Assembly: GCF_005884405.1 (NCBI RefSeq) | Contig: NZ_VCAO01000010.1 | Location: forward strand, 1-64,000 | Source of the DNA: Qipengyuania marisflavi | Lineage (GTDB): Bacteria; Pseudomonadota; Alphaproteobacteria; Sphingomonadales; Sphingomonadaceae | Reading direction: 5' to 3' | DNA: 64,000 bases | Shown here: piece by piece, positions 47,379-56,131 of the stretch | Layout of the letters: the number at the start of each line of letters is the position of its first letter | Position numbering within the stretch: position 1 is the first letter of the stretch | Translations under genes and position numbers: made by a program | The notes under the pieces: model-generated | The model's database searches: none | What the model saw: the letters and a program-made list of their open reading frames with translations, nothing else | What the model was told of the DNA's origin: nothing

Positions 47379-47840
47379 TCAGACCAGCTTTGCGTGACCG
47401 CCGGTCGAGCCGAAGCCGCCTGCGCCGCGGGCGGTGTCGTCCAGCGTGGCCACTTCTTCCCATGCCGCCTGCACCACGGGCGCCAGCACCAGCTGCGCGA
47501 TCCGGTCTCCGCGCGCGATGGCGAAATCGGCATCGCCGTGGTTGATCAGGATGACTTTCAGCTCGCCGCGATAATCGCTGTCGATGGTGCCCGGCGTGTT
47601 GGGCACCGTGATGCCGTGCTTGAGCGCGAGGCCTGAACGCGGGCGGACCTGCACTTCGTAACCGTGCGGGATCGCCAGCGCCAATCCGGTTGCGACCGCG
47701 TGCCGCTGGCCCGGCGCGAGCAAGGCATCCTCTGCCGCGACCACATCCATTCCGGCGGCGCCGTGCGTGGCATAGGCGGGCAAATCCAGCCCCTCACCAT
47801 GTGGCAGGCGCTTGATCCGCACGCCGACAGGGTCAGTCAT
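47379..47840 (-). CDS. dut: Deoxyuridine triphosphatase
   Basis: Hydrolyses dUTP to dUMP and pyrophosphate, preventing uracil incorporation and supplying dTMP synthesis. All five trimeric dUTPase motifs are present in the 153 residues: [52 protein letters not shown], and the C-terminal [10 protein letters not shown]. The start overlaps the end of coaBC by eight bases, so the two are co-translated; the coaBC-dut order is widespread in proteobacteria. Confidence 0.98.
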   Translation of the reverse strand: MTDPVGVRIKRLPHGEGLDLPAYATHGAAGMDVVAAEDALLAPGQRHAVATGLALAIPHGYEVQVRPRSGLALKHGITVPNTPGTIDSDYRGELKVILINHGDADFAIARGDRIAQLVLAPVVQAAWEEVATLDDTARGAGGFGSTGGHAKLV

Positions 47841-49521
47841 GCTCGTCCTCGGGCGGTGCGTTAATCAGCTCTGCCGCGCGTTCGATTAGCGCGAAAGCGA
47901 CATCTTCCTTGGGCATTTCGGCCAGGCTTTCGACGCCGGAGGACGTGATGATGTGGATCTGGTTGAGATCCCCGCCCATCACGCTGTCGCCAGCAGCCCC
48001 GGCAACATTGTTGGCAATGATCCAGTCGGCACCCTTGCGCTTGCGCTTGGATTTGGCGTTTTCGATGACATTTTCGGTTTCCGCCGCAAAGCCGATCAGC
48101 AGTGCCGGACGTTTCCGCCCCGCAGCCACAGCGGCAAGAATATCGGGATTCTCTGCCAGGATCAGCGCGGGCGGCGCGCTGCCGCGTTTCTTCATCTTTT
48201 CGCCAGCGATATGGCGGCTCTTCCAGTCGGCCACAGCGGCAACCATAAAGGCGATATCGGCGGGCAGCGCATTGCGCACTTCGGTCGCCATATCGTCTGC
48301 GGTTTCGATGTCGATGCGGTCCACGCCCGGCGGGGTCGGCAGATGCACCGGCCCGGTGACCAGCGTCACCCGCGCGCCCGCTGCGGCGGCGGCGGCGGCG
48401 ATGGCAAAGCCCTGCTTCCCGCTCGACCGGTTGGCGATATAGCGCACCGGATCGATCGGTTCATGCGTCGGACCGGCAGTAACCAGCACATGCTTGCCAT
48501 ACAGCGGACGGTGTTCGGGGTTCTGGTCGAACGCACCCTGCCCATCCAGCGGGTCTGCGGCCAGCACGGCACCGCCGTCATCAGCCATCGGCTGCGGGCG
48601 CGCGCGACCATCCTGTCTGGCAACTTCGTGATTGATAGCTTCCGGGTCGATTGACGGGGCAGAGGCAGCGCCGCCTTTCTTGGCCAGCAACGGACCGCCC
48701 ATATCGGGCTTGAACGCCACTTCCTCGACAAAGCTTTCCGCGTCGAAGGGCTCTTCAATCTCGGGTGTTTCTTCGAGCTCTTCTTCGATGATTTCGTGGC
48801 TGCGTTTGGCGGTGCTGCGCGGGATAATCGCGGATAGCAGGCTGCCGAGGCCGAATTTGGAGGTTTCTTCCTCTTCCTCGTAATCAGGCTCCGGCTCCAG
48901 CGCTTCGCTGGCCAGATCGGGCAGCGCGGCCTGCTGTGTCTGAGACGCAGGGGGAGCGGCCAGTTCGGGCAGGTCGATGTCGAGATCAAGTTCCTGCGCG
49001 ATGGCCGCCAGGATCGCGGCGGATTCGGGCAGGCGGCCAGCGCCATATTCGCCGCAGGCCATTGCGCCTTCATCAGGGTCCATCACCTTGACGCCGGCCT
49101 GACGCAGCCAGTCGGCATTGCGCTGCGTCGCCGGGGCTTCCCACATCCGCACATTCATGGCGGGCACAGTCATCACCGGCTTGTCAGTCGCCAAAATCAG
49201 CGTGGTCGCCAGATCATCGGCGATGCCTGCCGCCATTTTTGCGAGCAAATCGGCGGTTGCCGGGCACACCACCACAAGGTCGGCCTGACGCGACAGCTGG
49301 ATATGCCCCATCTCGACCTCGTCCTTCAGGTCGAACAGGCTGGTATAGACCTTGTTCTCGGACAAGGCGGCCAATGTCATCGGAGTGACGAATTGCTGTC
49401 CGCCCTCGGTCAGGACGCAAGTAACCTCGCCCCCGGCCTTGCGGATCAGACGCACCAGCTCGCATGATTTGTAGGCAGCGATACCGCCGCCGATGACAAG
49501 CAGGATCTTCGGGCTGCTCAC
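47833..49521 (-). CDS. coaBC: Bifunctional CoaBC with a long acidic linker
   Basis: Makes 4'-phosphopantetheine from phosphopantothenate and cysteine. The CoaC half (1-182) has GGGIAAYKS, the catalytic histidine 73 in [16 protein letters not shown], and the Cys156 flap [12 protein letters not shown]. The CoaB half (339-562) has [27 protein letters not shown] and AAVADW. Between them lies an insertion of about 155 residues, rich in Glu and Pro, absent from the roughly 400-residue standard enzyme. GTG 49521 is preferred as start because it begins right at the conserved Rossmann strand; ATG 49587 is possible. Confidence 0.93.
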   Translation of the reverse strand: MSSPKILLVIGGGIAAYKSCELVRLIRKAGGEVTCVLTEGGQQFVTPMTLAALSENKVYTSLFDLKDEVEMGHIQLSRQADLVVVCPATADLLAKMAAGIADDLATTLILATDKPVMTVPAMNVRMWEAPATQRNADWLRQAGVKVMDPDEGAMACGEYGAGRLPESAAILAAIAQELDLDIDLPELAAPPASQTQQAALPDLASEALEPEPDYEEEEETSKFGLGSLLSAIIPRSTAKRSHEIIEEELEETPEIEEPFDAESFVEEVAFKPDMGGPLLAKKGGAASAPSIDPEAINHEVARQDGRARPQPMADDGGAVLAADPLDGQGAFDQNPEHRPLYGKHVLVTAGPTHEPIDPVRYIANRSSGKQGFAIAAAAAAAGARVTLVTGPVHLPTPPGVDRIDIETADDMATEVRNALPADIAFMVAAVADWKSRHIAGEKMKKRGSAPPALILAENPDILAAVAAGRKRPALLIGFAAETENVIENAKSKRKRKGADWIIANNVAGAAGDSVMGGDLNQIHIITSSGVESLAEMPKEDVAFALIERAAELINAPPEDEHD

Positions 49522-49710
49522 GCGCCCGTCCCGCCGCTGGCTTGTTCCTGCACGGTGGTCCGTGCTGATCGGCGAATGCAATCCCATCGTCTCATCAAAG
49601 CGCTTGCTAGCGCCCCCCGTTATGTAATGCCAGCACACTTGCACCGACAATTTGCCCGCACCGCGATTGGAACCTATGGCTGGGGCCACAGGAATAACCG
49701 GGACAGGCGA

Positions 49711-50100
49711 ATGCACCTGATATTAAGCGCAATCATCCTTCTGCTCGCCATACTGGATATGGTGTTAGGAATTGGTTTCTTTCTTAACCCTGTTTCTGCC
49801 GGGGCGGATTTCGGGCTGGATGTCGCCAGCACGCATGGCAGTTCGACGCTGCGCGGCGATATGACCGCGTTTTTCGTGGTGGCGGCGGTGTTCATGGCAT
49901 GGGGCGCGTGGAAGCGCCGCGGCGCGGTGCTGATCCCGGCGCTGATGTTGTTCGCCATCGCCTTTACCGGGCGGCTGGTGAATTTGCTGGCGGTTGGCAC
50001 TTACGATGGCTGGCATTTGCCGATGACGGTGGAGGCGCTGCACATCATCGTGATGCTGCTGGCGATCAGGGCGTGGGGCGGTTCTGCGCAGCGGGTGTGA
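49711..50100 (+). CDS. Small four-helix membrane protein (DUF4345-like)
   Basis: A 129-residue membrane protein with four helices. Conserved-looking segments are LGIGFFLNPVSAG, STLRGDMTAFFVVAAVFMAWGAWK and AFTGRLVNLLAVG. This resembles the DUF4345 group, an assignment from memory and moderate only. GGACAGGCG precedes ATG 49711. Its last 35 bases overlap the end of the convergent membrane-protein gene. Confidence 0.6.
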   Translation: MHLILSAIILLLAILDMVLGIGFFLNPVSAGADFGLDVASTHGSSTLRGDMTAFFVVAAVFMAWGAWKRRGAVLIPALMLFAIAFTGRLVNLLAVGTYDGWHLPMTVEALHIIVMLLAIRAWGGSAQRV

Positions 50101-51217
50101 AGGCACTGCGCCACAGTGACCGCAGCGCCATTGGCACGAATGCCAGCCCGATAAACATCGCCGGTGCGACCACAGCGCCCCAGTAGTAATTGTTGGCCCG
50201 CCCGGCCAGCATGAAGGCCAGCGCATAGCCGCCATACAGCAGCGTGCCGGTGGTCCCGGCGCTTGACCGCCAGCCGGCCCAGCCCGCCAGCATCAACACC
50301 ACAATCGGTCCTGCGACTTCATGCGGCAGGAAGCGCAAATTCGACGACAGCACGACATTGCCCAGCCAGCCGCCCAGTCCGCGCAGTACCAGCCACGGCG
50401 GGCTGGCGGGATCGGCGGGCGAGACCTGCGGGGCGACCAGCGCCAGATGCCAAGCCATCGCCGCGAAGAACACTGCGACCAGCGCCGCCCAAGCAGCAGT
50501 CTCGCGCCAGTCCCGCCGCCACGCAGCCATTGCGCCCATCAACCCCGCAAAGGGCAGCGCGTGCTCGCGGATCGCCAGCGCCAATGCCGCGGCCAACAAT
50601 GCCGCACGCCATTTACCGGGACGATGGAGGCCAAATGCCAGCGCAATCAGCATTCCTGCCCACAGTTCATGCAGCACGAAAAAATAATGATTGAGCCCAA
50701 GCGCGCCGCCCATGGCCATCAGCGCAGTGCCCAAAATCCGCACCCGCTGCCCGCCCGGCTCCTCGCCCAGCCGCTGCCACCACGCCCAGATCGTTGCCGC
50801 CAGCAGCAGCACCGCCAGCGCAATCATGCCCGGCTTGCCCAGCCATGCGTGAATGTAAGCGAGCGTCGGCAGGCGCACGGCGATGCCCGGCCGCACCGGA
50901 TAATCGCGGCTGCGCTGTTCCGCGACCACGAAGTCGTAATAGTTCTCGCCGCCAGCAACGCGCTCGATCACGCGGTCATAAAAGGCGAGGTCTTCGTCGC
51001 GTTCGGGAACGGCAGCGGGCGTTGAATCATCCGCTGGCACAACGCTGAATTCGGGCACTTCGCTGGCCGTGCCATCCATGCTGGCTGACAGCGGGGTCAG
51101 CGCGGCAAGCACCAAAAGCAGCGCCAGCGCGCCCAGCGCCAGTCGCGCGGCCAGCGGCGGCCAGCGCGCAAAGCGGTCCCATGCGGGCACCGCATTTGTT
51201 GATGTCAGCCGATCCAT
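50066..51217 (-). CDS. Polytopic membrane protein of unknown function
   Basis: A 383-residue protein with about nine membrane helices. Between the first helix and the second lies an extracytoplasmic segment of about 85 residues (to about 115) containing DLAFYDRVIERVAGGENYYDFV, a pattern that recalls membrane glycosyltransferase-type proteins whose first loop begins this way. No catalytic motif is certain. The start overlaps the ubiB stop by 13 bases, so it is probably the last gene of the ubiE-ubiB operon. Confidence 0.68.
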   Translation of the reverse strand: MDRLTSTNAVPAWDRFARWPPLAARLALGALALLLVLAALTPLSASMDGTASEVPEFSVVPADDSTPAAVPERDEDLAFYDRVIERVAGGENYYDFVVAEQRSRDYPVRPGIAVRLPTLAYIHAWLGKPGMIALAVLLLAATIWAWWQRLGEEPGGQRVRILGTALMAMGGALGLNHYFFVLHELWAGMLIALAFGLHRPGKWRAALLAAALALAIREHALPFAGLMGAMAAWRRDWRETAAWAALVAVFFAAMAWHLALVAPQVSPADPASPPWLVLRGLGGWLGNVVLSSNLRFLPHEVAGPIVVLMLAGWAGWRSSAGTTGTLLYGGYALAFMLAGRANNYYWGAVVAPAMFIGLAFVPMALRSLWRSAFTPAAQNRPTP

Positions 51218-52761
51218 CCCTGCGCCATCGCTCCCCAGACGAGTGCTGCACCGGCCCCGGCAGCCAGCAGATAGCCCGGCCAGCGGCGCGGCTCGCGCAG
51301 CTTGCGGTCCCACATCAATTCGATGTCGGGCAGCGGCGGCGGTTCGGGCGCCCCGCCCTTGGCGGGATAGGTGTCTTCGATCCGGCGGATCAATTGCGGC
51401 AGCCGCATCAGCGTTTCGGTGTCTTCACGAATCCGGTCGGCAATCGCCGCTTCGGGCCCCAACTCGTCACGGATCCAGCTTTTCACATAAGGTGCGGACA
51501 CGTCCCACATATTGATTTGCGGATCGAGCTGCGTCGCGATGCCTTCGACCATCACCATCGTCTTTTGCAGCAGCAGCAGATGCGGCTGGGTCTGCATGTC
51601 GAAATCGCGGGTGATGGCAAACAATCCGTCAAGCATCTGCCCGACCGACAGTTCGCTTACCGGCTTGCCGCGCATCGGCTCACCCACCGCGCGCAGGGCC
51701 GTCGCGAACTCGTCAACATTGTGATAGCTGGGCACATATTGCGCTTCGAAGTGAATTTCCGCGACGCGTTTGTAATTGCCCGTGGTCAGGCCGTAGAGAA
51801 TTTCCGCCAGCCACATGCGCGCGCGGCGGTCGATGCGGCCCATGATCCCGAAATCAATCGCCACGATGGTGCCATCCGCGCGCACGAACAGATTGCCCTG
51901 GTGCATATCGGCGTGGAAATACCCGGCGGCGATGGCCTGTTTCAGGAAGGACAGCACCAGCCGCTGCGCCAGCGCGGGCAGATCGTGCCCGGCGGCTTTC
52001 AACGCGTCCACATTGCTGATCTTGACCCCGTCGACCCATTCGATGGTCATCACCCGGCCATTGGTGCGGTCCCAGTCGATATCGGGCACGCAGTAACCGG
52101 CGGTGCCCACCATCGCCTCGGCCAGTTCTGAGGCTGACGCCGCCTCGCGCCGCAGGTCCAGTTCGCGCAAGGTCCAGCGCTTGAAATTGGCAATCGTCAG
52201 GCGCGGGCGCAGCCGCGTGGCTTCGCCGCCCATCGCCTCGACATGCGCGGCGGCCCATTCATAGGTCGCGATGTCGCGCGCGAATTTTTCGCGAATGCCG
52301 GGCCTCAGCACCTTGATCGCAACTTCGCGGCCCTCGGTCGTCACAGCACGGTGGACCTGCGCGATGGAGGCGGAGCCGACCGGCACCGGGTCAATCTCGG
52401 AAAACAGGCTTTCCAGCGGCTGGTCAAAGCTGGATTCGATGCTCTGGCGGATCAGCGCGAAATCCACTGGCGGCAAATTGTCCTGCAGGGTCAGCAGATT
52501 GCGCGCGGCATCTTCGCCCACAATATCGGGCCGGGTGGCCAATGTCTGGCCCAGCTTGATCGCAGCGGGGCCGATATCGCGAAATGCGCCGGCATAATCG
52601 GGCTCGCTGGATTTGCGCGCGCCCAGACTGAAAAACCCGATCAGCCGTTTGACCGGCAGCGGGGTGTTGGGATCGTGCTGAATCCCGCGCAGCGCCCCAT
52701 GGCGCGCCGCAGTGCGCGCCCATTTCCCGAGCCGCCAGATATGCGTAATCGGGCGCGTCAC
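51205..52761 (-). CDS. ubiB: Ubiquinone biosynthesis kinase-like protein UbiB
   Basis: Atypical ABC1/ADCK-type kinase-like ATPase needed for ubiquinone synthesis, thought to act on the lipid intermediates or the Ubi complex. Visible are the KxGQ motif in AAIKLGQTLATRPD, the ATP-binding Ala-rich strand with AIKVLRPGI, the catalytic HADMHQGNLFV and the metal-binding AIDFGIMG. A C-terminal helix anchors it to the membrane. GTG 52761 lies one base after the ubiE stop. The 518-residue size is normal. Confidence 0.96.
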   Translation of the reverse strand: MTRPITHIWRLGKWARTAARHGALRGIQHDPNTPLPVKRLIGFFSLGARKSSEPDYAGAFRDIGPAAIKLGQTLATRPDIVGEDAARNLLTLQDNLPPVDFALIRQSIESSFDQPLESLFSEIDPVPVGSASIAQVHRAVTTEGREVAIKVLRPGIREKFARDIATYEWAAAHVEAMGGEATRLRPRLTIANFKRWTLRELDLRREAASASELAEAMVGTAGYCVPDIDWDRTNGRVMTIEWVDGVKISNVDALKAAGHDLPALAQRLVLSFLKQAIAAGYFHADMHQGNLFVRADGTIVAIDFGIMGRIDRRARMWLAEILYGLTTGNYKRVAEIHFEAQYVPSYHNVDEFATALRAVGEPMRGKPVSELSVGQMLDGLFAITRDFDMQTQPHLLLLQKTMVMVEGIATQLDPQINMWDVSAPYVKSWIRDELGPEAAIADRIREDTETLMRLPQLIRRIEDTYPAKGGAPEPPPLPDIELMWDRKLREPRRWPGYLLAAGAGAALVWGAMAQGWIG

Positions 52762-52762
52762 G

Positions 52763-53494
52763 TCAGACCTTCCACCCCGAGTGGATCGCGACCAGCCCGC
52801 CCATGATCGGTTCGACCCGCGTGTTTTCAAAACCGGCCTCGCGGATCATCGCCTCGAAACTGGGCATATCGGGGAAGCGGCGGATCGATTCGATCAGATA
52901 GCGATAGCTGTCTTCATCGCCCGCAATCGCTTTGCCCAGCTGCGGCACAAGCTTGTGCGAATAGAGGTCGTAAGCTTCTTTGAAGCCCGGCCATTCGGTG
53001 GTCGAAAATTCCAGGCAGTAAAACCGCCCGCCATAGTTCAGCACGCGGTGCGCCTCGGCCAAGGCCTTGGCGATATGCGTTACATTGCGGATGCCGAAGG
53101 CAATCGTATAGGCGTCGAAAGTGCCGCGCGAATAGCTCAGCTCCTCGGCATTCTGGCGGCTCCACACCAGCCCGTCGATCCCGCGCTCCAGCGCGCGTTC
53201 AATGCCCACGTCGAGCATTTCCTGATTGATGTCGGATACCGTCACGCTGGCGCCGTGTGCGGCCATACGAAAGGCGATGTCCCCGGTGCCGCCCGCCATG
53301 TCGAGGATGGCTTCGCCCGGCTGCGGCTTGACCCGCCGCACGAAACGGTCTTTCCACAAACGGTGCATCCCGCCAGACATCGCATCATTCATGATGTCGT
53401 ATTTGGCCGCGACATTGGAAAAGATTTCGCCAACACGGCCGGCTTTTTCCGCCGCGTCGATGTCCTGATACCCGAAGGAAACTGTTTCGCTCAT
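52763..53494 (-). CDS. ubiE: Ubiquinone/menaquinone C-methyltransferase UbiE
   Basis: SAM-dependent C-methyltransferase of ubiquinone synthesis. The 243 residues show the N-terminal VGEIFSNVAAKYDIMNDAMSGGMHRLWKD, the SAM-binding LDMAGGTGDIAFR, and IAFGIRNVTH, all family signatures. ATG 53494 is the conserved start (MSETVSFGY). It is followed at once by ubiB. The mutM gene starts 57 bp away on the other strand. Confidence 0.97.
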   Translation of the reverse strand: MSETVSFGYQDIDAAEKAGRVGEIFSNVAAKYDIMNDAMSGGMHRLWKDRFVRRVKPQPGEAILDMAGGTGDIAFRMAAHGASVTVSDINQEMLDVGIERALERGIDGLVWSRQNAEELSYSRGTFDAYTIAFGIRNVTHIAKALAEAHRVLNYGGRFYCLEFSTTEWPGFKEAYDLYSHKLVPQLGKAIAGDEDSYRYLIESIRRFPDMPSFEAMIREAGFENTRVEPIMGGLVAIHSGWKV

Positions 53495-53550
53495 GGTGCA
53501 GCGCCTTAGGGGAGTTTCGGGAGGGCGCAAAGACTGATACCGGCCTTTTC

Positions 53551-54366
53551 ATGCCGGAACTTCCCGAGGTCGAAACAACCATCCGCGGCCTTGCCCGTTT
53601 TATGACGGGCGAGCGGATTACCAGCGTGCGGCTCAATCGCCCCGATTTGCGGCGACCCTTCCCTGACGGGCTGGTGCAGGCGCTGACCGGGGCGAGGGTT
53701 TCAGGGCTGTCGCGGCGCGCGAAATACGGGCTGATCCATACCGACCGCGATCACGTAATGGTATTCCATCTGGGCATGAGCGGGCGCTGGCGGATCGACC
53801 CCGAGGATAACGACAAGCATGATCATCTGGTGCTGGAAACCGCCGGGCACCGCTTTGCGCTGAACGATCCGCGCCGCTTTGGCTCGGTCGATCTGCTGCT
53901 GACGCCCGAGCTGGACCAATGGCCCGCCTTTGCCGCCCTGGGGCCGGAGCCGCTGGGCGAATTGCTGACCGCCGAACATCTGCGCGCCGCCACCAAGGGC
54001 CGCGTGCCCGCGATCAAGCAGCTGCTGCTTGATCAGCGGGTGATCGCGGGGCTGGGCAATATATATGTGTGCGAGGCGCTGTGGCGCGCCGGGATCAACC
54101 CGCGCAGGGCTGGCGGCAAGGTGACCTTGCCCCAGTTGCGCCGACTAGTGCCTGCGATCCGCGATGTTCTGGAACAGTCGATCCGCGATGGCGGATCAAC
54201 CTTGCGTGATTTTGCCCAGCCCGACGGTAATCTCGGTTATTTCGCCACGCGATTCGATGTCTATGGGCGCGAGGGCGAGCCATGCCACCGCGATGATGGC
54301 GGGGTTGTGCGGCGCATCGTGCAGGGCGGGCGCAGCAGCTGGTACTGCCCGATCTGCCAGAAATAG
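53551..54366 (+). CDS. mutM: Formamidopyrimidine-DNA glycosylase (Fpg/MutM)
   Basis: Excises 8-oxoguanine and formamidopyrimidines and nicks the abasic site. The N-terminal catalytic Pro-Glu is in MPELPEVETTIRGL, and the helix-two-turn-helix KQLLLDQRVIAGLGNIYVCEALW is present. The C-terminal zinc-finger region reads EPCHRDDGG...QGGRSSWYCPICQK: the second pair CPIC is intact, but the first pair has Asp (C-H-R-D) instead of the second cysteine. Zinc binding may therefore use another ligand or be weakened. The size, 271 residues, is normal. Confidence 0.95.
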   Translation: MPELPEVETTIRGLARFMTGERITSVRLNRPDLRRPFPDGLVQALTGARVSGLSRRAKYGLIHTDRDHVMVFHLGMSGRWRIDPEDNDKHDHLVLETAGHRFALNDPRRFGSVDLLLTPELDQWPAFAALGPEPLGELLTAEHLRAATKGRVPAIKQLLLDQRVIAGLGNIYVCEALWRAGINPRRAGGKVTLPQLRRLVPAIRDVLEQSIRDGGSTLRDFAQPDGNLGYFATRFDVYGREGEPCHRDDGGVVRRIVQGGRSSWYCPICQK

Positions 54367-54370
54367 CGCG

Positions 54371-55042
54371 CTAGCTGTCCACCTTGGCATAATGCGGCGG
54401 CGGCGGCAGGCCTTCCATCTTCTCGCTGAGCAAAGGGCGGAAGCTGGGGCGGCTTTTCATCACCGCATACCAGCCGCGCGCCTGTTCGTGACCTTTCCAG
54501 TCGATCCCGCCCAGATAATCGGCCACTGAAATTTGCGCCGCGCAGGCCAGATCCGCCAGGCTGAGTGTCGCCCCGCCGATCCAGGGCCGGGTGTCGACCA
54601 GCCAGTCGATATAATCGAGATGGCCATGCGCCATCCGCATTGTGTCGCGCAGCACCCGCGAATCGGGCGGCTGGCGCAGGAACAGCCGCTTTTTCATGCG
54701 TTCATGCAGCAGCGGCTGAGTCACATCGGTGTAGAAATTCTCGTCGAACAGCGCGATCAGGCGGCGGACTTCGGCGCGCGCCACTGCTGAGCCGCCCAGC
54801 AGCGGATTGCGCTCGACCGTCTCTTCCAGAAACTCGCAGATCGCCTGACTGTCACACAGCGCCACGCGGCGGCCCGGATCGTGCAGCACCGGGGTGCGGC
54901 CCGCCGGGTTCAGCTGCAGGAAGGCATCATTACCCTCCCACGGGTTTTCGCGGATCAGCTCGTAAGCGACCGACTTCTCGCCCATCTGCAGGCGCAGCTT
55001 GCGGCTGAAAGGGCACAGGGGAAATTGGTGGAGCTGCCACAT
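54371..55042 (-). CDS. GST-fold protein, FzlA-like (FtsZ-localised)
   Basis: A 223-residue protein with a glutathione S-transferase fold: a thioredoxin-like N-terminal domain (LHQFPLCPFSRKLRLQMGEK, LNPAGRTPVL, DSQAICEFLEE) and an all-helical C-terminal domain. The end, KSRPSFRPLLSEKMEGLPPPPHY, matches the conserved C-terminal segment I know from FzlA, an essential alphaproteobacterial protein that binds FtsZ and links it to wall synthesis. A classical GST role is less likely. The call rests on the conserved tail and overall length. Confidence 0.78.
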   Translation of the reverse strand: MWQLHQFPLCPFSRKLRLQMGEKSVAYELIRENPWEGNDAFLQLNPAGRTPVLHDPGRRVALCDSQAICEFLEETVERNPLLGGSAVARAEVRRLIALFDENFYTDVTQPLLHERMKKRLFLRQPPDSRVLRDTMRMAHGHLDYIDWLVDTRPWIGGATLSLADLACAAQISVADYLGGIDWKGHEQARGWYAVMKSRPSFRPLLSEKMEGLPPPPHYAKVDS

Positions 55043-55112
55043 GAAGCGCGCTCATGCCTTACAGGCGGCGCGGCGTAAACCGCGCGGTGCGAAGATGTCA
55101 GACGATTTTGTG

Positions 55113-55589
55113 TCAGTCGGACGGATCGGCGCGCATTGCGGGCATGGTTTCTTCCAGCCGCTTGGCCATTTCCTTCAAGGCGGGAAGCATCGCTTCGAAC
55201 CCTTCGGCCATCCCGCCCATCGCCTGCATGGCGCGCGGGACATTGCGTTCGATCTGTTCGGGCACCTGCTCTGCCTCGGGCGACATGGTGCGCAGCGTGG
55301 CGTCGGGATCAACAGCTTCGGGATCCTCGCCCGCCATTTCCGCCACTGCTTCCATCATCGGGGCGAGCGGCATATCAAGCAGCACTTCGGACAAAGCACG
55401 GACCATCAGCGCCATCTGCTGTTGGCGCGCAGGATCGGTCATCTGCCGCGCCATTTCGGTCAGCGGCGCAGTTTCGTCAGCCTGCATCGGCGCCTGAGCA
55501 TCGGTATCCTGCGCGCCCTGATCCTGCGCATAGGCAGGCATGGCAAAGGCGGCAGTGATGACGGCGACAGGTAAGATCAGCTTGCGCAT
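55113..55589 (-). CDS. Secreted Met/Glu-rich protein of unknown function
   Basis: A 158-residue exported protein with a clear signal peptide (MRKLILPVAVITAAFAMPAYAQ). The mature part is rich in Met, Ala and Glu, mostly helical by composition (LTEMARQMTDPARQQQMALMVRALSEVLLDMPLAPMMEAV). No family is recognised. It ends in an acidic D-P-S-D tail. It is close to, and in the same direction as, another small secreted protein at 55660, so the two may be co-transcribed. Confidence 0.65.
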   Translation of the reverse strand: MRKLILPVAVITAAFAMPAYAQDQGAQDTDAQAPMQADETAPLTEMARQMTDPARQQQMALMVRALSEVLLDMPLAPMMEAVAEMAGEDPEAVDPDATLRTMSPEAEQVPEQIERNVPRAMQAMGGMAEGFEAMLPALKEMAKRLEETMPAMRADPSD

Positions 55590-55659
55590 GGAATTTCCCA
55601 AAAGTTCTGCGATGCCAGCTGTATAGTCAGCCCGTCCTGAAACTTGCCTGAACGGCCTG

Positions 55660-56031
55660 TTACAGCCCCGAAGCGTCGAGCATCATCAGACAGGCGGGAA
55701 TGATTTCGGCCAGTTTTCCCGGCTGCTGCAATTCCGCCACCACCGGCCCAGCCTGCAGCGCCAGCCCTTCACGGGTCATGCCGGTTTCATCCATCAGCTT
55801 GGCCAGCGACTGGACAAAAAACTCGCGCCCGCGTTCGCGCAGATCGGGCCAGCTGGGGTCTGCCCCGTTTCCCATACGCTGCCGTTCCGCAGCCATCGCA
55901 ATCGCGACCGAACAGCGCAGCGCGGTTTGCTGCTGGATCGGCAAGGGTGCCGGCGCCATCGTGACGGCGGGCGGCGGAGCGGGCGCATCGGCCTGAACGG
56001 CGAGCAGCGAGAGGGCAAGAAGCATGGTCAT
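55660..56031 (-). CDS. Small secreted protein of unknown function
   Basis: A 123-residue protein with an N-terminal signal (MTMLLALSLLAVQADA), a Pro/Ala-rich spacer, and a helical domain. Two cysteines (ALRCSVAIAMAAERQRMG and EIIPACLMMLDA) may form a disulfide. A second possible ATG is two codons downstream. It is followed 70 bp later by the other secreted gene in the same direction. The family is not recognised. Confidence 0.6.
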   Translation of the reverse strand: MTMLLALSLLAVQADAPAPPPAVTMAPAPLPIQQQTALRCSVAIAMAAERQRMGNGADPSWPDLRERGREFFVQSLAKLMDETGMTREGLALQAGPVVAELQQPGKLAEIIPACLMMLDASGL

Positions 56032-56131
56032 CCCGCTTCTGTATATCGCCCTGCCTTAACCGCAAGCGACGAACTTGCGGCGCTGTGCGCGCTCGCCTAC
56101 GCAGGCGCTCTATCAGGGAGATGCCAAGCTT

